From positions 1 through 64,000 of the forward strand of contig JAMPCH010000005.1 in the NCBI GenBank assembly GCA_023666265.1: a stretch of DNA of 64,000 nt, written 5' to 3'. This DNA is from Roseburia sp. GTDB lineage: Bacteria; Bacillota; Clostridia; Oscillospirales; Ruminococcaceae. Shown here piece by piece: positions 16,073 through 24,419 of this stretch. Position 1 is the stretch's first letter; each line of letters begins with the position of its first letter. The notes beneath the pieces were generated by a model. It saw only the letters and a list, made by a program, of their open reading frames with translations. It was not told where the DNA came from and did not search any database. The position numbers were made by a program, and so were the translations under genes.

Positions 16073-17005
16073 TCACATCTGCGGGGCGTTGATCCTCAAC
16101 ACCGCGCCGTCCTCGGCGAAGGTATACTCCGCCCCGTCGATCGTCGCCGTCCCCGTGACGAAGTAGCCGTCCGCGCCGGCGTAATACTTCCGCTCGCCCT
16201 TTACTCTGATCCATTTGTTTTTGACGAGCTTCCCGTCCTTCCAATAGCGCCGACCCTTCGACGAGGAGGTAAAGCCGGTGTATGTACCTTGACAAGCGCC
16301 GTTTTTATCGAATTGATAACGAACACCGTCGATCGTGGTCGGTCGCTTTACGAACGTTCCGTCGGATTTGATGTAATAGCGATCTCCGTCGATCTCGTTC
16401 CAGCCGAATCGGTAAAATGTGAGGTTTTCTTTATCCTTCCGATAATCGGCGAATCGTAAGATCGTCGGTTCGGTGAGCTGTTCGGCGGAAACGGGAAAAT
16501 CCTCTCTTTTGAATGACGGCTCTTTGACAGGTCCAAAGGCGGTTTCCTCCAAAAGCTCAAAGGAATCCTCGGTCACGAGATAATTCCCCACAAAAGCGAT
16601 CGGCGTATTCTTGTAAAACGCGTCGTCGACCGCCGGATAGATTGGGTAGTAGTCGCCATTCAACTGAAAGAGAAAAGCTTGCGGCAGTGTAAATGCGTCC
16701 AACATATAGGCTTCGACCTTAGAGACCGCGACGCCGTCCTTAAACAAGAAACAGATATAAGTATCATCTTTATGTAGGTCTCCCGACGTATTGCCGATGC
16801 TATATCTCGGGAAAATATCCGACATCGCCCATGAATCGTATTCCTTATCCCAATGGTCGGGGATCAAACCATACACTTGCTTTACGACCTCTCTCCGAAT
16901 ATCGTCGAGCGACAGCTCCTCCTCCGCCGCGAACGCGGGAACAGCGAAACAGCTTAACATCGAAACGATCAGAAAAAGCGAAATGACTGTTTTAAAAGCT
17001 TTCAT
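16073..17005 (-). CDS. Secreted cell-wall-binding-repeat protein A
   Basis: 310 aa. Same signal peptide as protein B (first 16 residues identical) and the same C-terminal wall-binding repeats (GVRYQFDKNGACQGTYTGF, KGRRYWKDGKLVKNKWIRV, RKYYAGADGYFVTG). The middle (about residues 35-195) is shorter and unrelated at first sight to that of protein B. Located 36 bp after the fic gene, so probably transcribed with it. Likely role: surface protein held on the wall; substrate unknown. Confidence 0.85.
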   Translation of the reverse strand: MKAFKTVISLFLIVSMLSCFAVPAFAAEEELSLDDIRREVVKQVYGLIPDHWDKEYDSWAMSDIFPRYSIGNTSGDLHKDDTYICFLFKDGVAVSKVEAYMLDAFTLPQAFLFQLNGDYYPIYPAVDDAFYKNTPIAFVGNYLVTEDSFELLEETAFGPVKEPSFKREDFPVSAEQLTEPTILRFADYRKDKENLTFYRFGWNEIDGDRYYIKSDGTFVKRPTTIDGVRYQFDKNGACQGTYTGFTSSSKGRRYWKDGKLVKNKWIRVKGERKYYAGADGYFVTGTATIDGAEYTFAEDGAVLRINAPQM

Positions 17006-17041
17006 TTTGATATTCCTTTCTCCTTTCCGCCGGCTGCTCTT

Positions 17042-17779
17042 TTATTCAAAAAAGTACCGACATTTTTCGTAATACGCCGCCTGTTCGTCCTCGAATAGGG
17101 TCGTTAAAGCGGCGGGGTCGCCCTCCGCCCGATAACGCCTCAACCCCTCGAGATAGCGGTCGCGGTTTTTATCCTCGATCACGACGGGGATCAAGTCGTT
17201 TTTGAGACATTCGCGGAAAAGGATCAGCCGCCCCGTCCGCCCGTTCCCGTCCTGAAAGGGGTGGATACACTCATACCGCGCGTGAAACGCCGCGAGAGCG
17301 GACAGCTCCGCACCTCGCGCGGCGTAGCGGTCGAGGAGGAGCGCCATTTCCCCCGCGACCTCGTCGGGTCGCGCCGTTTGCGCCATACCGACCATATTCG
17401 GGCGCTTTTTATACTCGCCGATCGCGTAGCCGTTCGCGCGATCCTCGAATACGCCCGATTTCAGCTCGTAGTGAAAGCGCTTGATCAGCGCCTCGGACAG
17501 CGGCTCGTCAAGCGTATCGAGCATATGGTTGAACATTAAAAAATGCCCGTTCATCTCCTCGACGTCCTTCGCGCGGTAATAATCCTCCGAGATCGGTAGC
17601 CGCCCCGTATCAAAAAGCGAGGCGGTCTGTTCCTCGGTGAGCGTGCTTCCCTCGATCCTGTTGGAGTTATAGGCTAAAAGTCTTTGGGTGAAGGCATATA
17701 CCCCGCTCCGATCGAACTTCTTTCGCTCGATCCGAAAGCGCTCGGTTAAAAAATTCAAAAATTCCTGTTCTTTTGTCAT
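17042..17779 (-). CDS. Fic-domain AMP-transferase with built-in inhibitory helix
   Basis: 245 aa. The Fic core motif HPFQDGNGRTGR (about residues 172-183) is complete. Fic enzymes transfer AMP (or another phosphate-linked group) from a nucleotide to a target hydroxyl. The N-terminal part has S-N-R-I-E-G (residues 39-44), matching the [S/T]xxxE[G/N] inhibitory motif whose Glu blocks productive ATP binding. It is therefore a class with an in-cis N-terminal inhibitor, normally kept off. First gene of a likely operon with two secreted proteins; that link is by position only. Strong GGAGG precedes the ATG. Confidence 0.95.
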   Translation of the reverse strand: MTKEQEFLNFLTERFRIERKKFDRSGVYAFTQRLLAYNSNRIEGSTLTEEQTASLFDTGRLPISEDYYRAKDVEEMNGHFLMFNHMLDTLDEPLSEALIKRFHYELKSGVFEDRANGYAIGEYKKRPNMVGMAQTARPDEVAGEMALLLDRYAARGAELSALAAFHARYECIHPFQDGNGRTGRLILFRECLKNDLIPVVIEDKNRDRYLEGLRRYRAEGDPAALTTLFEDEQAAYYEKCRYFFE

Positions 17780-17817
17780 TCTCGTGACCTCCCGCGTTGA
17801 TTTCCTTCTTTATCTCC

Positions 17818-17846
17818 ATTATACCGAATTTTCGCTCCTTTGACAA
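17818..17846 (-). promoter_or_regulatory. fic promoter
   Basis: Minus strand TTGTCA (complement of 17841-17846), 17 bp, TATAAT (complement of 17818-17823). The rest of the 17780-18121 spacer is AT-rich with short palindromes and holds no convincing gene. Confidence 0.8.
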
Positions 17847-18071
17847 GTTTTTTTAAAACCCCTCTATTATATATAACAACCGAAACCCCCAAAATGTGAC
17901 ACCAAATTTTCAAAAATTTTCGATTTTTGCGAAATTTCGTTAAATTTCAACAAACGAGGTTTTGTTTTTCGCGCCGCTTTTGTGAACTATTTTGTCCCAA
18001 ATTTTCCAAAAATTGCCCCTTTACGCGAGCGCGAGAAGGCGCTAGCCTTCCCCAAAAAAAATAAAAACAAA

Positions 18072-18111
18072 AACGGCATATCCTCACGAAGCCGCAAAGA
18101 TATGCCGTTTT
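18072..18111 (-). terminator. Terminator of citrate synthase gene (bidirectional shape)
   Basis: Stem AACGGCATATC / GATATGCCGTT, followed on the minus strand by a long T-rich run (TTTTTGTTTTTATTTTTTTT). It lies directly after the citrate synthase stop. Confidence 0.85.
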
Positions 18112-18121
18112 GGGTTTGTTT

Positions 18122-19489
18122 TTACCGATCGCCGAGCGCGACATACGCGCGGCGCGGGCGGACGTTCATATACGCGGGGCGAATGATCTTCTTCCCGTTG
18201 ACGAGCTCCTCGATCCGATGCGCCGACCAGCCCGCGATCCGCGCCGTCGCGAAAAGCGGGGTATAAAGCTCCTCGGGTAGCCCGAGCATCGAGTAACAAA
18301 AGCCGCTGTAAAAATCGATGTTGGCGCTCACGCCCTTATAAATACGGCGCTTTTTGGCGATGAGCGCCGCCGCGAGCCGCTCGACCGTACTGTAAAAGCG
18401 AAACTCGCGCTCCATCTGCTTCTCCGCCGCGAGCCGCTCGACATAGCCCTTAAACGCGACCGCGCGCGGGTCGGAGACGGAGTAGACCGCGTGACCCATC
18501 CCATAGATCAGCCCGCTTTTGTCAAAAGCCTCTTTATTGAGGAGCTTCTCGAGATAGGCGTTGATCTCGTCCTCGTCCTCCCAGTTGCGGACGACCCGCT
18601 TCATCTCGCCGAACATACCGCAGACCTTGAGGTTCGCGCCGCCGTGCTTCGGTCCTTTGAGCGAGCTGAGCGCCGCCGCGACCGCCGAATAGGTGTCCGT
18701 CCCCGACGAGGTCACGACGTGCATGGTAAAGGTCGAGTTGTTCCCACCGCCATGCTCCGCGTGGAGGACGAGCGCGAGGTCGAGGACGCGCGCCTCGAGC
18801 TCGGTATAGCGGCTGTCCGGGCGGAGGAGATGGAGGATATTTTCCGCGATCGAGAGGCTTTTATGCGGTCGGTGAATGATCAGCCCCTCGTTATCGATAT
18901 AATACTTTTTCGCCTGATAAGAGTAGACCGTCAGCATCGGGAAGACCGCGATCATCTCGAGCGACTGGCGAAGGACGTTCGGGATCGAGAGATCGTTCGG
19001 GTGGTCGTCATAGGCGTAGAGCGTTAAAATACTCCGCGCGAGGGTATTCATAATATCCGCGCTCGGCGATTTCATCACGATGTCGCGGACAAAGGCGGAC
19101 GGGAGCTGGCGATAATCGGCGATGAGCCGCGTAAAGGCGTTAAGCTCCTTTTGGTCGGGGAGGTCGCCGAAGAGGAGGAGATACGCCGTCTCCTCAAAGC
19201 CGAAGCGCTTATCACCCATAAATCCGCGGATCAGGTCGCGGACATTATACCCGCGGTAATATAATTCGCCCTCACAGGGGACAAGCTCGCCGTTGACCTC
19301 TTTTTTTGAGATGATCTCCGAGATCTCGGTCAGCCCGGTAAGTACGCCCTTCCCGTTTAGGTCGCGAAGCCCGCAGTAGACGTTGTGTTCGAGATAGAGA
19401 TCGGGAGATATGCTGCCGTTTTTTTCACAGAGCGCCGCGAGCGACTCAATCTGCGGCGTTACCTCCGAAAATGGGTAGTGTGATGACAT
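18122..19489 (-). CDS. gltA: Citrate synthase
   Basis: 455 aa, the clostridial length with an N-terminal extension. Condenses oxaloacetate and acetyl-CoA to citrate; in anaerobes this mainly supplies 2-oxoglutarate for glutamate. Catalytic regions are present: LHAEHGGGNNSTFTMHVV, LKGPKHGGANLKV and the GMGHAVYSVSDPRA segment with active-site His and downstream acid. YSGFCYSMLGLP closes the active site. The start at 19489 has GGAGG upstream; the open frame extends further but across the promoter. Aconitase and isocitrate dehydrogenase are not nearby. Confidence 0.95.
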   Translation of the reverse strand: MSSHYPFSEVTPQIESLAALCEKNGSISPDLYLEHNVYCGLRDLNGKGVLTGLTEISEIISKKEVNGELVPCEGELYYRGYNVRDLIRGFMGDKRFGFEETAYLLLFGDLPDQKELNAFTRLIADYRQLPSAFVRDIVMKSPSADIMNTLARSILTLYAYDDHPNDLSIPNVLRQSLEMIAVFPMLTVYSYQAKKYYIDNEGLIIHRPHKSLSIAENILHLLRPDSRYTELEARVLDLALVLHAEHGGGNNSTFTMHVVTSSGTDTYSAVAAALSSLKGPKHGGANLKVCGMFGEMKRVVRNWEDEDEINAYLEKLLNKEAFDKSGLIYGMGHAVYSVSDPRAVAFKGYVERLAAEKQMEREFRFYSTVERLAAALIAKKRRIYKGVSANIDFYSGFCYSMLGLPEELYTPLFATARIAGWSAHRIEELVNGKKIIRPAYMNVRPRRAYVALGDR

Positions 19490-19529
19490 CTTGAAACCTC
19501 CTGTCTGTCTCGTTGGAAGAATAATCCCC

Positions 19530-19560
19530 ATTATACAAATTGTATAATCCAGTATAACAT
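19530..19560 (-). promoter_or_regulatory. Citrate synthase control region with palindrome
   Basis: 17-mer palindrome TTATACAAATTGTATAA at 19531-19547 overlaps the likely -10 (complement of 19530-19535 reads TATAAT). The -35 is weak, which suits an activated or repressed promoter. Regulator unknown. Confidence 0.55.
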
Positions 19561-19674
19561 ATTTCTTCGGAAAAAGCAAGAGGAAAAGCCCAAAATAGTG
19601 AATTTGACGAAAAAATTTCCCCTTCGTAAAAGCGAGGGGAAATTTAGGTTTTGTTTTTTTCTTTTTGGGAAGGA

Positions 19675-19730
19675 TCGCCGCTCCGCAAGCCTCCCCTAAA
19701 AGGGGAGGTGTCCCGAAGGGACGGAGGGGT
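19675..19730. repeat. GC-rich double-hairpin repeat
   Basis: CCTCCCCTAAAAGGGGAGG (19691-19709) then GTCCCGAAGGGAC (19710-19722) and GGAGGGGTC. I have the impression that similar paired hairpins occur between genes in other gut Bacillota, but cannot check this here. Confidence 0.6.
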
Positions 19731-19731
19731 C

Positions 19732-19905
19732 AACAAAGCTCACAACCTGACAGCCGCAAGGGTCGCCTCGTTCATCGCCGCTTGTGAGTTTTGTTCCGCT
19801 TCAACAAAACTCACGACCTAACAGGCAGTAAGGTCGTTTTGATCAGCTTTGATCGAGAGCTTTATTTCGATTTAACAAAACTTACGACCTGACAGCCGCA
19901 AGGTT
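19732..19905. repeat. Three direct repeats with a 71-bp period
   Basis: AACAAA(G/A)CT(C/T)AC(A/G)ACCT-type starts at 19732, 19803 and 19874, exactly 71 bp apart. Each is followed by a small hairpin such as ACGACCT/AGGTCGT. In unit 1 the start AACAAAGCTCAC also pairs with GTGAGTTTTGTT (19784-19795). The third unit's 3' part recurs at 63616-63683. Confidence 0.75.
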
Positions 19906-19922
19906 GAAATTAGTAAGACTTG

Positions 19923-20010
19923 TAATGGGTATAAAGGATTCCAAAGGGAATTATTCCCTTTGGCAGGGGTCCGGGGACAGCGTCCCCGGCAAATATATCC
20001 CCTCTCTTTT
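19923..20010. repeat. Repeat E6: empty hairpin site plus GC hairpin and array
   Basis: ATGGGTATAAAGGATTCC, then the hairpin CCAAAGGGAATT/ATTCCCTTTGG (19941-19962), GC hairpin CCGGGGACAGCGTCCCCGG (19971-19989), then a TCTCTTTTATTCTCTC array reaching the nifU stop. Homologous to 63650-63770, where a C module sits inside the hairpin loop. Confidence 0.75.
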
Positions 20011-20020
20011 ATTCTCTCTT

Positions 20021-20458
20021 TTACGTCTCTCCGCACCCTTCACAATCGGCGCAGTCGATCTCCAAGGCGAAGGGCGGTTCGAGCCCCTCGCGGCGGTAAT
20101 AGTCGGCGATCGCCGCCTTGACCGCCTGTTCCGCGAGGACGGAGCAATGGAGCTTGACGGGCGGTAGCCCGTCGAGCGCCTCGACGACCGCCTTATTCGT
20201 CAGCCCGAGCGCCTCGTCGAGCGCCTTCCCCTTGATCATCTCGGTCGCGATCGACGAGGTCGCGACCGCCGCGCCGCAGCCGAAGGTCTTAAACCTCACG
20301 TCGCGGATCACACCGTCCTCGATCCTTAAATACATCTTCATAATATCGCCGCATTTCGCGTTCCCGACTTCGCCGATCCCGTTCGCGTCGGCCAGCTCGC
20401 CGACGTTACGCGGGTTCGCGAAATGATCCATGACCTTCTCCGAATATACCATAGCCAT
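20021..20458 (-). CDS. nifU: Fe-S cluster scaffold protein IscU/NifU-type
   Basis: 145 aa, NifU N-terminal/IscU family. Assembles Fe-S clusters on three conserved cysteines: Cys36 (GNAKCGD), Cys61 (FKTFGCG) and Cys105 (LHCS). The Asp of KCGD is present. An unusual extra C-terminal cluster Cys136-x2-Cys139-x2-Cys142 (CADCEGC) may bind metal. It starts 19 bp after nifS, so the pair is an operon nifS-nifU, the minimal clostridial Fe-S system. Confidence 0.95.
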   Translation of the reverse strand: MAMVYSEKVMDHFANPRNVGELADANGIGEVGNAKCGDIMKMYLRIEDGVIRDVRFKTFGCGAAVATSSIATEMIKGKALDEALGLTNKAVVEALDGLPPVKLHCSVLAEQAVKAAIADYYRREGLEPPFALEIDCADCEGCGET

Positions 20459-20477
20459 AGCCGTGATTCTCCCTTCG

Positions 20478-21656
20478 TTATTGTTTGGAGATCCGCTCCC
20501 AAAGGGGCGACATCTTCCTGAGCCTATCGACGATCGGGGGGAGGACGCGTAAAAGCTCGTCGACCTCCGCCTCGGTCGTCTCGTCCGACATCGTGAGCCT
20601 TAGCGAGCCGTGGGCGACCTCGTGGGTCAGCCCGAGCGCGAGGAGAACGTGGGACGGGTCGAGCGACCCCGAGGTACAAGCCGACCCGCTCGACGCGGCG
20701 ATCCCCGCGAGGTCGAGCTGGAGGAGGAGCGACTCCCCCTCGATCCCCTCAAAGGAAAAGTTGACGTTCCCCGCGAGACGCTTCTCCGCGTCGCCGTTGA
20801 GCCGCGCGCGCTCGATCCTCGACAGCTCGCCGATGATCCGCTCCCGATAGCTAAGGAGGCGCTCGTTCTTCGTGATAAGTCCCTCCTTCGCCCGCTTGAG
20901 CGCCTCGGCGAGACCGACGATCGCGGCGATATTCTCCGTCCCCGCCCGCCGACCGCTCTCCTGACCGCCCCCGTCGATGAGGGGCGCGAGCTTTAGCCGC
21001 CGATCGGCGTATAAAAGCCCGACCCCCTTCGGCGCGTGGAGCTTATGCCCCGAGAGCGAGAGTAGGTCGATCTTCTCCGCCTTAACGTCGATCGCGACGT
21101 TCCCCGCCGCCTGTACCGCGTCGGTATGAAAAAGCACGCCCCGCTCGCGACAGATCGCGCCCAGCTCGGGGATCGGCTGGATCGTCCCGATCTCGTTATT
21201 CGCGTACATGATCGAGACGAGGGCGGTATCGGGGCGGATCGCCGCCGCGAGGTCGTCGGGGCGGACGATCCCGTTCTCGTATACGGGGAGGTACGTGACC
21301 GTAAAGCCCTCCTTCTCGAGCCGCTTCATACAGTTCAAAACGGCGTGGTGTTCAAAAACCGAGGTGACGAGGTGCTTTTTCCCGTTTTTCGCGCCGAGGG
21401 CGGCGGCGCTTTTGATCGCCCAGTTATCGCTCTCGCTCCCGCCGCCGGTAAAAAAGATCTCGCGCGGCTGGGCGCCGAGCGTCTCGGCGCAGTCCGCCCG
21501 CGCCCGATTCAGCGCGATCGCGCTCTTACGCCCGAGCGCGTAGATCGACGAGGCGTTCCCATACCCCTCCTTGAGCCACGGGAGCATCGCCGCCAGCACC
21601 TCGTCGCTGATCCGCGTGGTCGCGGCGTTATCGAGATAAATTCTTGTTTCCGTCAT
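20478..21656 (-). CDS. nifS: Cysteine desulfurase (NifS/IscS family)
   Basis: 392 aa. PLP enzyme that takes sulfur from cysteine and passes it to the scaffold. The Schiff-base Lys is in [10 protein letters not shown] (Lys205). The sulfur-carrying Cys327 is in SSGSACTSG, the long-loop class I form. [13 protein letters not shown] and [10 protein letters not shown] are conserved. First gene of the nifS-nifU operon, with its own strong promoter. AAAGGA precedes the ATG. Confidence 0.96.
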   Translation of the reverse strand: MTETRIYLDNAATTRISDEVLAAMLPWLKEGYGNASSIYALGRKSAIALNRARADCAETLGAQPREIFFTGGGSESDNWAIKSAAALGAKNGKKHLVTSVFEHHAVLNCMKRLEKEGFTVTYLPVYENGIVRPDDLAAAIRPDTALVSIMYANNEIGTIQPIPELGAICRERGVLFHTDAVQAAGNVAIDVKAEKIDLLSLSGHKLHAPKGVGLLYADRRLKLAPLIDGGGQESGRRAGTENIAAIVGLAEALKRAKEGLITKNERLLSYRERIIGELSRIERARLNGDAEKRLAGNVNFSFEGIEGESLLLQLDLAGIAASSGSACTSGSLDPSHVLLALGLTHEVAHGSLRLTMSDETTEAEVDELLRVLPPIVDRLRKMSPLWERISKQ

Positions 21657-21713
21657 AGCGTATTTCCTTTCCGTTCTAAAAGCCTACTTTTTTAGTATGC
21701 TTTCGTTGTGACC

Positions 21714-21742
21714 ATTATACCACGGGATCGAAAAATTGTCAA
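21714..21742 (-). promoter_or_regulatory. nifS-nifU promoter
   Basis: Minus strand TTGACA (complement of 21737-21742), 17 bp, TATAAT (complement of 21714-21719). Perfect consensus; no Rrf2-like palindrome obvious. Confidence 0.9.
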
Positions 21743-21871
21743 GGATTTTTTACCTTTTTATTTATGACAGGAGCGGGAGCGCCCCGTTTCGGCGTAGCGC
21801 GGCGGCGGTGGGTTCGAGCGGCGGCTCGTTTTTTGTAACCGCTTTGTAATAATTTTGTAACCGTTTTGTTA

Positions 21872-21900
21872 TTGAATTTTTTGGGGAATTGTGATATACT
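21872..21900 (+). promoter_or_regulatory. Promoter for the 21919 gene
   Basis: TTGAAT (21872-21877), 17 bp, TATACT (21895-21900). The start codon lies 19 bp downstream, a very short leader. Confidence 0.75.
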
Positions 21901-21918
21901 GAAACGCGGGGTGATCCG

Positions 21919-22263
21919 ATGTTATTTCAAAAGAAAAAGAAAAACGCGGGGGTCGACGACGAACTCCTTCGCCGTCTCGAGACGCTCTCCTTTCGCTATG
22001 TGACTGAGCGCGACCCCGAGACGCTCCGCGAAAAGAGGCTCGGCGACGGGGGCGCGGCGAATGTGATCGACGGTGAATTTGTGATCGTCTGCGGCGGGCG
22101 GAACGTCTTACGCTGTCCGCTCGATCGGGTGACGGCGGCGGAGCTGATGAACCGTTCGGGGCTGACCGCTAAGGGCTTTGATCTCGACGAGGGTCGCGAA
22201 AAAAGCGTCATCGCCTATTACAGCGACGGCTCGGTCGGGGTCGATCGGGCGAAACGGCGGTAA
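21919..22263 (+). CDS. Small hypothetical protein
   Basis: 114 aa, soluble, with a basic N-terminus MLFQKKKKN. The middle (ANVIDGEFVIVCGGRNVLRCPLDRVTAAELMNRSGLTAKGFDL) has the look of a small mixed alpha/beta domain. No catalytic motif or family recognised. Own promoter. The stop codon abuts the inverted-repeat element that fills the following spacer. Confidence 0.65.
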   Translation: MLFQKKKKNAGVDDELLRRLETLSFRYVTERDPETLREKRLGDGGAANVIDGEFVIVCGGRNVLRCPLDRVTAAELMNRSGLTAKGFDLDEGREKSVIAYYSDGSVGVDRAKRR

Positions 22264-22440
22264 GGCAACACCGCACAATTACCGGCTACGCCTTTGCCGC
22301 CCGATTGACAGCCATATTTTCCGCCATATTGCACCGATTTTCTTTGAAAGGCACAAAGCCTTCCTGCATCAAATCGGTACAATCTGACAAAAAATCTGAC
22401 TGCCACTCGAACGACAATAATTATGCGGTGTAGCCTTTAA
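22261..22440. mobile_element. MITE-like element with 20-bp terminal inverted repeats
   Basis: Ends AAGGCAACACCGCACAATTA (22262-22281) and, as reverse complement, AAGGCTACACCGCATAATTA (about 22418-22438). About 178 bp, no coding capacity. A GC hairpin and an internal inverted repeat (CCGATTTTCTTTGAAAGGC region) lie inside. It begins at the stop codon of the upstream gene. No clear target duplication. Confidence 0.65.
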
Positions 22441-22511
22441 AAAACCGGCTCGTTTTGTGCCATTATCCCACCTTTTACGCCGAAACCCTCAAAGGTTTGT
22501 ACATTCTGCCG

Positions 22512-22540
22512 TTGACAGAATTTGGAATATTGTGTAAAAT
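22512..22540 (+). promoter_or_regulatory. Promoter of the pseudokinase-pheA operon
   Basis: TTGACA (22512-22517), 17 bp, TAAAAT (22535-22540) preceded by TGTG. Confidence 0.85.
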
Positions 22541-22592
22541 AGTTGTATGTGTGCGCCTATGCGGCGCTTTGAACGAAAGGAAGGAACGGACC

Positions 22593-24419
22593 TTGGATCA
22601 AAAGCGAAACCTCTGTATGGGCTGTATGAGCCGAAAGGACTATGACGGTCCCTGCGAAGTATGCGGCTATATCGATAATACGGCGTACCCCCCGCGCTTC
22701 CTCGCGCCGAGGACGCTCTTAACCAACCGCTATCTCGTCGGTAAGCTCCTCTCGTATAACGGCGAGGGGGCGCTCTATCTCGGCTATGATACCGAACGCG
22801 ACGAGATCGTCGAGCTTCGCGAATATCTCCCCGAGACCCTTTGTGCTCGCGTAAAAAACAGCGAAAGCGTCACGGTGAACGACGGCTGTCTCCCGCTCTA
22901 TAAGTCCTATCTGTCGGAATTCGCCGATCTCTATAAGGCGCTCATGAATAATAACGAGTCCGAGAGTATCCGTAAGGTCTACGGGATCTTCGCCGCGAAC
23001 AACACGGGCTATGTCGTGATGGAGCATCTGAGCGGTAAGACCCTCGCCGAGATGATCGGCGAGGGGGGCGAACGCCGCGCCTTCGCCGAGATCCGCGAGC
23101 TCTTTCCCCCGCTCCTGACGGCGCTCAATCTCCTCCATTCCCACGGGATCATCCATCGTGGCTTAAGCCCCGAGTCGATCCGCGTCGACGAGCGGGGGCG
23201 GTTAAAGTTGACCGCCTTTGGGATCTCGGCGAGCCGGACGGAGAACTCGAGCATCCCCTGTGAGCTTTTCGCGGGGTACGCCGCCCCCGAGCAATACGAG
23301 GTCTCGGAGCGTCAGGGGACTTGGACGGATATTTACGGGATCTGCGCCGTTTTATACCGCCTCTTGACGGGCGTCGTCCCAAAGGAGGCGAATACCCGCG
23401 AGTTGAGCGACGATCTCGAATATCCCCACTTTATCGACCCGTCGATCCCCGCGAACGTCTCGGAAACGATCATGGCGGGGCTAAAGCTAAAACAGGACGA
23501 GCGGATCAGGACGGTGAACGAGCTCGTCGCGCGGCTCTTTGAAGAGCCGAAGCCCGAGGAGGAGACCGAGGAGGACGACGGACCGATCGTCCCCGCCGTC
23601 GCGCTCGAGAACCGCCCGACCTATACGCCCCCGCCCGCTAAAAAGAACGCGCCGACGCGCAGACCTTCCCCAAAAAAGGGTAAGAAAAAATCGGAGAAAT
23701 CAAATATCGGCTCGATCATCGGCGTCTCGGTCTTTCTCGCGATCGTCGTTTGTTTCGTGATCGCGATCGCCTATTTTTCTCAAGAGTCGCGCCGCCTCGC
23801 CGAGTTTCCGACCGAGACGACCCCGACGACGACCGCCCCGCTCACGCTGAGCGTCGCGACGACGACCCCGCCCGCGACCGTCTCCGCCTCCGCCGCGACG
23901 ACGAGCGGGAGCGCCGAGCTGATCCTCCTCCCCGATTTTGTGAACCGCTTTTACAGTACGCTCGAGAACCGCTATTCCATGCTTAAATTTAACCCCAAGT
24001 ATGAGTATAACAACGAATACGCCGAGGGGATCGTCTTTGATCAGGACATCGAGCCGAATACCAAGGTAAGCGGCGGGACCGAGATCACCGTCAAGGTAAG
24101 TAAGGGTCCCGAATCCGTCCCCCTCCCCGACTATATCGGGAAAAAGCTCGAGGAATATACCGCGCTTTTGAGCGAGGCGGGGATCAAGTATGACACCGCC
24201 GAGGAGGAGACCGCCGAGGTCAAGGAGGGCTATGTCGCGCGGTGCAGTAAAGAGGTCGGGGCGATGATCCGCCTCTCCGAGGACGAAAAGGTCGTCGTCT
24301 ACGCGGCGAAAAAGCCGCCCGAGACCTCGCCCCCCGAGACCGAGCCGCCGCGTACCGAGCGGACGACCGAGGACGAGGAGCTAAACCCCGACGACATCGA
24401 GCCGGAGGAAGAAGAATAA
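22593..24419 (+). CDS. Zinc-ribbon membrane pseudokinase with PASTA repeats
   Basis: 608 aa. TTG start chosen from its spacing to AAGGAAGG. Domains: zinc ribbon Cys8-x2-Cys11...Cys21-x2-Cys24; kinase fold (about 40-320); basic Pro/Lys linker; one transmembrane helix (about 371-396); two PASTA-like repeats; Thr/Glu/Pro-rich tail. Related kinases sense wall fragments with PASTA. Here the catalytic signature is lost: ATP-binding Lys replaced in VELREY (usual form VAIKEY), HRD is HRG (about 187), and DFG is AFG (about 208). The ORF reads smoothly, so it is not a decayed gene. Overlaps pheA by one base (TAATG). Confidence 0.88.
   Translation: MDQKRNLCMGCMSRKDYDGPCEVCGYIDNTAYPPRFLAPRTLLTNRYLVGKLLSYNGEGALYLGYDTERDEIVELREYLPETLCARVKNSESVTVNDGCLPLYKSYLSEFADLYKALMNNNESESIRKVYGIFAANNTGYVVMEHLSGKTLAEMIGEGGERRAFAEIRELFPPLLTALNLLHSHGIIHRGLSPESIRVDERGRLKLTAFGISASRTENSSIPCELFAGYAAPEQYEVSERQGTWTDIYGICAVLYRLLTGVVPKEANTRELSDDLEYPHFIDPSIPANVSETIMAGLKLKQDERIRTVNELVARLFEEPKPEEETEEDDGPIVPAVALENRPTYTPPPAKKNAPTRRPSPKKGKKKSEKSNIGSIIGVSVFLAIVVCFVIAIAYFSQESRRLAEFPTETTPTTTAPLTLSVATTTPPATVSASAATTSGSAELILLPDFVNRFYSTLENRYSMLKFNPKYEYNNEYAEGIVFDQDIEPNTKVSGGTEITVKVSKGPESVPLPDYIGKKLEEYTALLSEAGIKYDTAEEETAEVKEGYVARCSKEVGAMIRLSEDEKVVVYAAKKPPETSPPETEPPRTERTTEDEELNPDDIEPEEEE

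Noticed and set aside
19732..19905. CRISPR array
   Set aside because: Units are 71 bp apart, diverged, and only three; no cas genes and no constant repeat of 25-40 bp with unique spacers.
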